DNA of 57,872 bases from Heterotrichella gracilis (lineage: Eukaryota; Sar; Xanthophyceae; Tribonematales; Xanthonemataceae). A model generated the notes under the pieces. That model saw only the letters and a program-made list of their open reading frames with translations, ran no database searches and had not been told where the DNA came from. Below are positions 54,501 through 57,872 of this stretch, one piece after another. Within the stretch, counting starts at the first letter, position 1. Each line of letters opens with the position of its first letter. A program made the position numbers and the translations under genes. Location: NCBI GenBank assembly GCA_032358255.1, contig JAULBX010025652.1, forward strand, positions 1 through 57,872, given 5' to 3'.

Positions 54501-57500
54501 ATAAAACCCTAAACCTGAAATCTTGAAAGCCTTGGACATCAAGGCTTGAGAACATGGCACTCTCGCCAGGCATGCATGCAGGGGCAGCCTGGGACCTATA
54601 TAGACATGCGTAAGGGGGGTTCAACCTGTATATACTTTAACGTGCACAAGATTATAGAAAAGAGTTACTGATGCTTACTGGCTGCAAACATAGCACATTC
54701 ACAAGGCCATGTAAATATTCCTGGTCTGCGTTTTCCCTTTTTCCCTCCAAAAGCAATACATTTTTATACCATAAAAGTAAGGAGGGTAAAAGGCATTGTT
54801 TTTTCCCCTTCTTTCATTATCTGATGTATTTGTTTACTTTTACTCACTCGGAGGCCAATCGGTTTTTGCAGGCATGGATGATGACGTGAAGCTAGCACAG
54901 GCAGTGGATGGCATCGACCTCATCATCGGCGGCCACTCACACACATTCATCGCAAACGCACCAGTGGTGCTCAACGTAAGCCTTGCAGCTGTGTGCGTTC
55001 ATTTGCGCACTGTATGCACCTGCCTGTAGGGTTTGTTTGGAGGGTGTTAAGGTTTAGGGCTACACTAAACCCTTGATTAAGATTACTAAGATTAAAAATA
55101 TCTTAGTACCCTTGGCATGGTGCACCGCTCCTGCCTCTGCACCCACTATGTAGAGCAATGCATGCACACAGCTCCAGCCATGGCATGAATTTATGTAGAC
55201 TAACCATCCATTACATGCAAACCCCCAAAGGGATGCATCCACCGAAAGGCTGGCAATTAGACCAATAGTTACTTACATGCATTCCAGCAATACAGCTAGA
55301 GTACCGTAGCAGTCAGCCTTGCACATCCGGCGCCACGCAGCTCTTTCCTGGCATAGGTTTGCAATTATAATACTCGCTTTGTTGGGGGCTATGCGTAGCT
55401 GCTATGCCGCCTTATGCACGCCTTTGGCGTTTATTTTATTTTATTTTCTTTTCCATTGGTTGCCAGCCGCTGTTATAGCCCTTGGTCCCCCCTGTGGTCT
55501 GCGACTTGACATATGCCAATGACAAATGCACCTGTTTATCAATGTTTATGTGTTTTACATCATGCAGACGGTCAGCTCCACTGTGACCCGCGACTTCCCC
55601 TTCACCAAATCCTACACCCTACACCCTAAACAGTTTTATCAATGTTTATGTGTTTTATATTATGCAGACTGTTGGCTCCACTGTGACCCGCGACTTCCCA
55701 TTCACCGTCAAGGGCACCACCAACCAAACCTACAGCTACCCCTACGTGGTCAACAACACAGCCACAGGCAAGGGAGTGCCCATCGTCACTGCCTACTGCT
55801 ACTCCAGGTGGGTGGTGTAGGCTCGAAAGCTTGCTTGCCGGCAGCAATCCTGCTTTTCTGGCAGCAGTTGGATTTGTTCAAAAGTTTTACTACTACCATT
55901 ATCATCTATATAGACTTTTTATTTTTTATTTTATCTTGGTAGCCCACACGCCATGCAGATGACTGGGCAAGCTCATGTCCACCTGGGATGCTGAGGGCAA
56001 CCTGCTGGGATGGGGCATTCTAGCAGCAAGAAAATAAGGGAAAAACCCGGGATTATACCAGAAAAGAGAAAGGAAGAAAGACAAACCGCATGCGAAAATT
56101 GCAGTACAAATAGCAATGGCTGCGGTGTGACTCACTGCAACCGCTGGGCCATTCTTGCAAATGTAATTTTGCTCCATGCAGGTACCTGGGCAAGCTGATG
56201 TCCACCTGGGATGCTGATGGCAACCTGCTGAGCTGGGACTCTGGCAGCGGTCCCATCCTGCTTGGTGGCACCAACTCCTCCAACCCAGTGGCCAACGACC
56301 CCTCCATCAAGGCGCGAGTGGATGTGCAGTTCCAGCCCCTGGCGGCGCTCAGCGCGCAGACTGTCGGTACGTTTAGGGTCTAGGGTTTACTATGCCTTAA
56401 GGCTTTGGATTACCGGTGCCAGCCTCTGTCGGCGCAGACTGTCAGTACGCTAACCAGGGTATAGGGTTTAGGGTTTACGTGCTTCTGCCGTGCCCCTGGT
56501 GACTACTACAATATGTTGCAAGTCCCTACCAATATAGTGATATCCAATTTTAAGTATTTTGTTTATTCACTGACCCCACGGCCAGGTTCTTCTGCCGTGG
56601 CCCTGGTGCGCGACTATCACAATATTATATATCACATTATATATATCTTATTTGCTTATTTCTTTTGTGGCCCCACCGCCAGGTTCTTCTGCCGTGGCCC
56701 TGGTGCGGGACTACTCCAACGAGTCCAACATCGGCAACTCCATAGCAGACAGCATGGTGTGGCTGGCGCAGAAGCGATTGGCTGCCAACCTATACCCAGC
56801 AAACATCCCGATCATCGGCATGCAGAACTCGGGTGGCATCCGTGCCAACCTGGCAGCGGTGAGTGGAAACCCTAAACCCTAAACCCTAGGCGCAGACTGG
56901 CACAGGCACTCCAAACCGTAAGTACCTCCAAGCGTACGCGCACAAACCGCACAGAAACCCTAAACCCCTTGCTTGGACTGAGCACAGGGAACCTCCCCAT
57001 CGTGCAGGGCACCATCACCTATGGGTCGGTGGTGAGCGTGCTGCCCTTTGGGAACACACTTGCCGTGGTGAATGTGAGCGGTGCTGCGATCAAGCCCGGG
57101 ATGGAGTTTGTGGTGGGGGATACCAACGGCGCCTCGCCCAAATTTGCACAGGTAGGTCTGCCAAATACTGTTGGTCGTTTTCGAGCGTTTCAGCAGTCAT
57201 TTGAGTGAGCACTGGGCCAGTTTGGCACGTGGCGCAGGGACTGCCACCCTATGCACTGTGCATGTGTACCAGCATGGGTATGTGCGTATGTGCATGGGTA
57301 TAAATGTATGTGTAGAAAGAATGAAAGAAACAAAACGCCCCCACACAGGGCGGCAAACCACAACAAAGCAATGTTGGAAAACACAGACAGGCATGTGTGT
57401 ATGTGCATGTGCATGGCCCCACCATTCTGGGTGGCATGGCATGGCATGGCACCCATTATGCACGATCAAACATCAAACACCAAACACCAAACACCAAACA

Positions 57501-57872
57501 TCTTGATGTTTGAAAACATCAAACATCAAACATGCTGCCGAGGCGCCACTAGTGGACAGCAACCACTCACAGCACCTGCCATGTGGGCCTGCAGCTGTTT
57601 TAATTGTACTTATACTATAAGCTTATATTTTGTACAGTATAAAGTGTGATCGTAGCTGTATCTTGGGTTGTTCCATGTGCCCGCTGTCCAACATGCGCGT
57701 TGGCTATTTTAGTTGTACTTATCTAAAACAAATGTCATTGTAACGGTACTTGTAACTAGTTGCATCAGAGGCTCAATCTGAGGCTGCTCCACTCCCCCCC
57801 GCAGCTGTCCAACATGCGCATCGGCTACAACCCCACCGCACCCTCCGGCTCCCGCATCTCCAAGATCGAGGT
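51558..57872 (+). CDS. Secreted 5'-nucleotidase / metallophosphoesterase with Ser-Pro-rich cell-wall segment (3' truncated)
   Basis: Eleven exons are read: 51558-51657, 51961-52464, 52829-52917, 53480-53734, 54318-54471, 54872-54975, 55668-55807, 56182-56366, 56683-56858, 57008-57151 and 57805 to the window end, about 639 residues so far. Residues 1-34 are a signal peptide (MLLQLAAVVLLFL core). Residues about 38-125 are SPPPPKP/SPPPKK repeats, as in hydroxyproline-rich algal wall proteins. The enzyme follows: metal ligands in LHMNDIHGR, LLLDAGDVSIGT, LGNHEFDGG and GGHSHTF, then the C-terminal nucleotide-binding half with NSGGIRA and ITYGSVVSVLPFGNTL. It should release phosphate from nucleotides outside the cell, anchored in or near the wall. 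AAACCCT occurs inside the coding sequence of the signal peptide. Most introns hold ghost exon copies. The end of the gene lies beyond the window. Confidence 0.95.
52541..52690 (+). repeat. Two ghost copies of 5'-nucleotidase exon 2 end
   Basis: 52541-52595 and 52657-52687 copy 52420-52469 (VAVNGPDVLLLDAG plus donor). Each keeps a GATGCAGGT junction. Confidence 0.93.
52735..52828 (+). repeat. Ghosts of 5'-nucleotidase exon 3 acceptor with telomere run
   Basis: CAGCATCGGCACCCTG, part of exon 3 at 52838-52853, recurs at 52766-52781 and is fused at its ACCCT to GAACCCTAAACCCTAGG. A CCTGACATTGGGGTTCAC element is also doubled (52746 and 52798). Confidence 0.88.
53078..53190 (+). repeat. Two ghost copies of 5'-nucleotidase exon 3 end
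   Basis: 53078-53118 and 53138-53190 copy 52880-52926 (CATGGTACCAAACCA, then the CAATGGTGAGTTT junction). The second keeps the GCAATGGTGAGTTTA donor. Confidence 0.92.
53345..53402 (+). repeat. Ghost copy of 5'-nucleotidase exon 4 start (metal-site NHE)
   Basis: A copy of 53473-53535 (TGCAGAC acceptor, TLGNHEFDGG codons), 128 bases upstream. It lacks CG of ACGCTG and other bases and so is frameshifted. CCCTAAA-type heptamers fill 53404-53460. Confidence 0.93.
54115..54317 (+). repeat. Tandem ghosts of 5'-nucleotidase exon 5 start, units about 104 and 93 bases
   Basis: Units 54115-54218 and 54219-54311 each carry CTGCA(G/A)GTGGGTGTGTT, the VTTET codons, and then switch from GAGACC straight into CCTAAACC; the coding copy at 54318 continues GAGACCCCCGGG. 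The first unit has two heptamers, the second one. A weaker fourth relic may lie at 54035-54065. Confidence 0.94.
55528..55667 (+). repeat. Ghost copy of 5'-nucleotidase exon 7 start
   Basis: 55529-55606 copies 55632-55707: the intron tail (TTTATCAATGTTTATGTG), GCAGAC acceptor, and TVSSTVTRDFPFT codons, offset about 103 bases. The ghost ends in CCTACACCCTACACCCTAAAC heptamers. Its acceptor looks functional. Confidence 0.95.
55950..56020 (+). repeat. Ghost copy of 5'-nucleotidase exon 8 start
   Basis: A copy of 56172-56237 (CATGCAG acceptor, LGKLMSTWDADGNLL codons), about 222 bases upstream. Confidence 0.93.
56367..56460 (+). repeat. Ghost of 5'-nucleotidase exon 8 end between telomere heptamers
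   Basis: The junction GCGCAGACTGTCGGTACG of the parent (56354-56371) recurs near 56433-56450. TTTAGGG-type heptamers follow both the parent (56371-56389) and the copy (56457-56478). Confidence 0.88.
56476..56640 (+). repeat. Two ghost copies of 5'-nucleotidase exon 9 acceptor
   Basis: 56480-56510 (short, decayed) and 56571-56622 (near-identical, with a CCAG acceptor in the correct phase) copy 56670-56720 (SSAVALVRDY codons). Confidence 0.92.
56868..56892 (+). repeat. Interstitial telomere-type run
   Basis: Three consecutive CCCTAAA units start within ten bases of the exon 9 donor. It is one of the cleanest such runs in the window. Confidence 0.95.
57470..57533. repeat. Seven-base AAACACC / AAACATC repeat
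   Basis: A short array of AAACACC and AAACATC units with an inverted portion (GATGTTTGA), in 5'-nucleotidase intron 10. The unit length equals that of the telomere heptamer but the sequence differs. Confidence 0.85.
57681..57712 (+). repeat. Ghost copy of 5'-nucleotidase exon 11 start
   Basis: A copy of 57801-57830 (GCTGTCCAACATGCGC, codons LSNMRIGY), about 120 bases upstream. The acceptor has decayed (CCGC in place of CGCAG). Confidence 0.92.

Noticed and set aside
56867-56892. Chromosome end or scaffold fusion at a telomere-type run
   Set aside because: Only three units are present, in the middle of an intron whose flanking exons are collinear. Dozens of similar short runs occur elsewhere in the window.
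1-57872. tRNA or rRNA genes
   Set aside because: No cloverleaf with paired A and B box elements and no ribosomal RNA sequence was found by eye. The nearest resemblance is the weak B-box-like motif in the dispersed repeat at 49.5 kb.

Overview
This window looks like nuclear DNA of a green alga, probably a chlorophycean of the Chlamydomonadales type. The evidence is intron-dense genes with GT-AG introns, TGTAA motifs where the algal poly(A) signal is expected, a secreted protein with a long Ser-Pro-rich (hydroxyproline-rich glycoprotein type) segment, plant-like gene families (MORC, TSO1/LIN54 CXC, plastid acyl carrier protein), and many short runs of the plant/algal telomere heptamer CCCTAAA/TTTAGGG inside introns. 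The species cannot be fixed by reading alone; Haematococcus-like algae are a guess.

Layout. 440-3980 (+) is the 3' part of a membrane-anchored, non-RD protein kinase gene. 3981-13685 has no confident gene. It carries at least three, probably four, degenerate copies of a repeat of about 1.8-1.9 kb, two with foldback arms. 13823-16829 (-) is a short-chain dehydrogenase/reductase. About 17835-18299 (+) is the 3' end of a MYND zinc-finger gene. 19250-22980 (-) is a SAPS-domain regulatory subunit of PP6-type phosphatase. 24159-33620 (+) is a 12-exon MORC-family GHKL ATPase. 35184-40217 (+) is a 15-exon LIN54/TSO1-like CXC protein. 41334-42912 (+) is a plastid acyl carrier protein. 43485-44496 (-) is a D-aminoacyl-tRNA deacylase. 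45700-49267 (+) is a secreted SGNH/GDSL hydrolase. 51558 to the window end (+) is a secreted 5'-nucleotidase family phosphoesterase, cut off by the end of the window. Exon coordinates were derived by hand from reading frame, splice phase and family motifs; phases close across every junction of the nine recognised enzyme or regulator genes within the sequence available.

The outstanding feature is an intron architecture. In six of those nine genes (kinase, SDR, PP6 subunit, MORC, SGNH, 5'-nucleotidase) the introns are littered with decayed direct copies of the adjacent exon-intron boundary ('ghost exons'), often several per intron. They are nearly always in the same orientation and within a few hundred bases of the parent, and are frequently fused to CCCTAAA telomere-type heptamers. 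I counted more than forty. In places the copies have become minisatellites seeded by an exon end (26.41-26.65 kb and 48.82-49.25 kb). At 48017-48113 a 75-base tandem duplication appears to have created a new 75-base intron: the intron length equals the duplication offset, and the two 30-base copies differ at one base, the one that inactivates the redundant acceptor. The block from about 35 to 45.7 kb (LIN54, ACP, DTD) is nearly free of both ghosts and telomere motifs, so the two signals co-vary.

Functionally the genes are mostly housekeeping or regulatory: chromatin silencing (MORC), cell-cycle transcription (LIN54, with an E2F-type motif upstream), phosphatase regulation, fatty-acid synthesis, translation quality control, and two neighbouring secreted hydrolases. 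No operon logic is expected. A near-perfect 74-base-arm hairpin in an ACP intron is a candidate small-RNA precursor or miniature foldback element.
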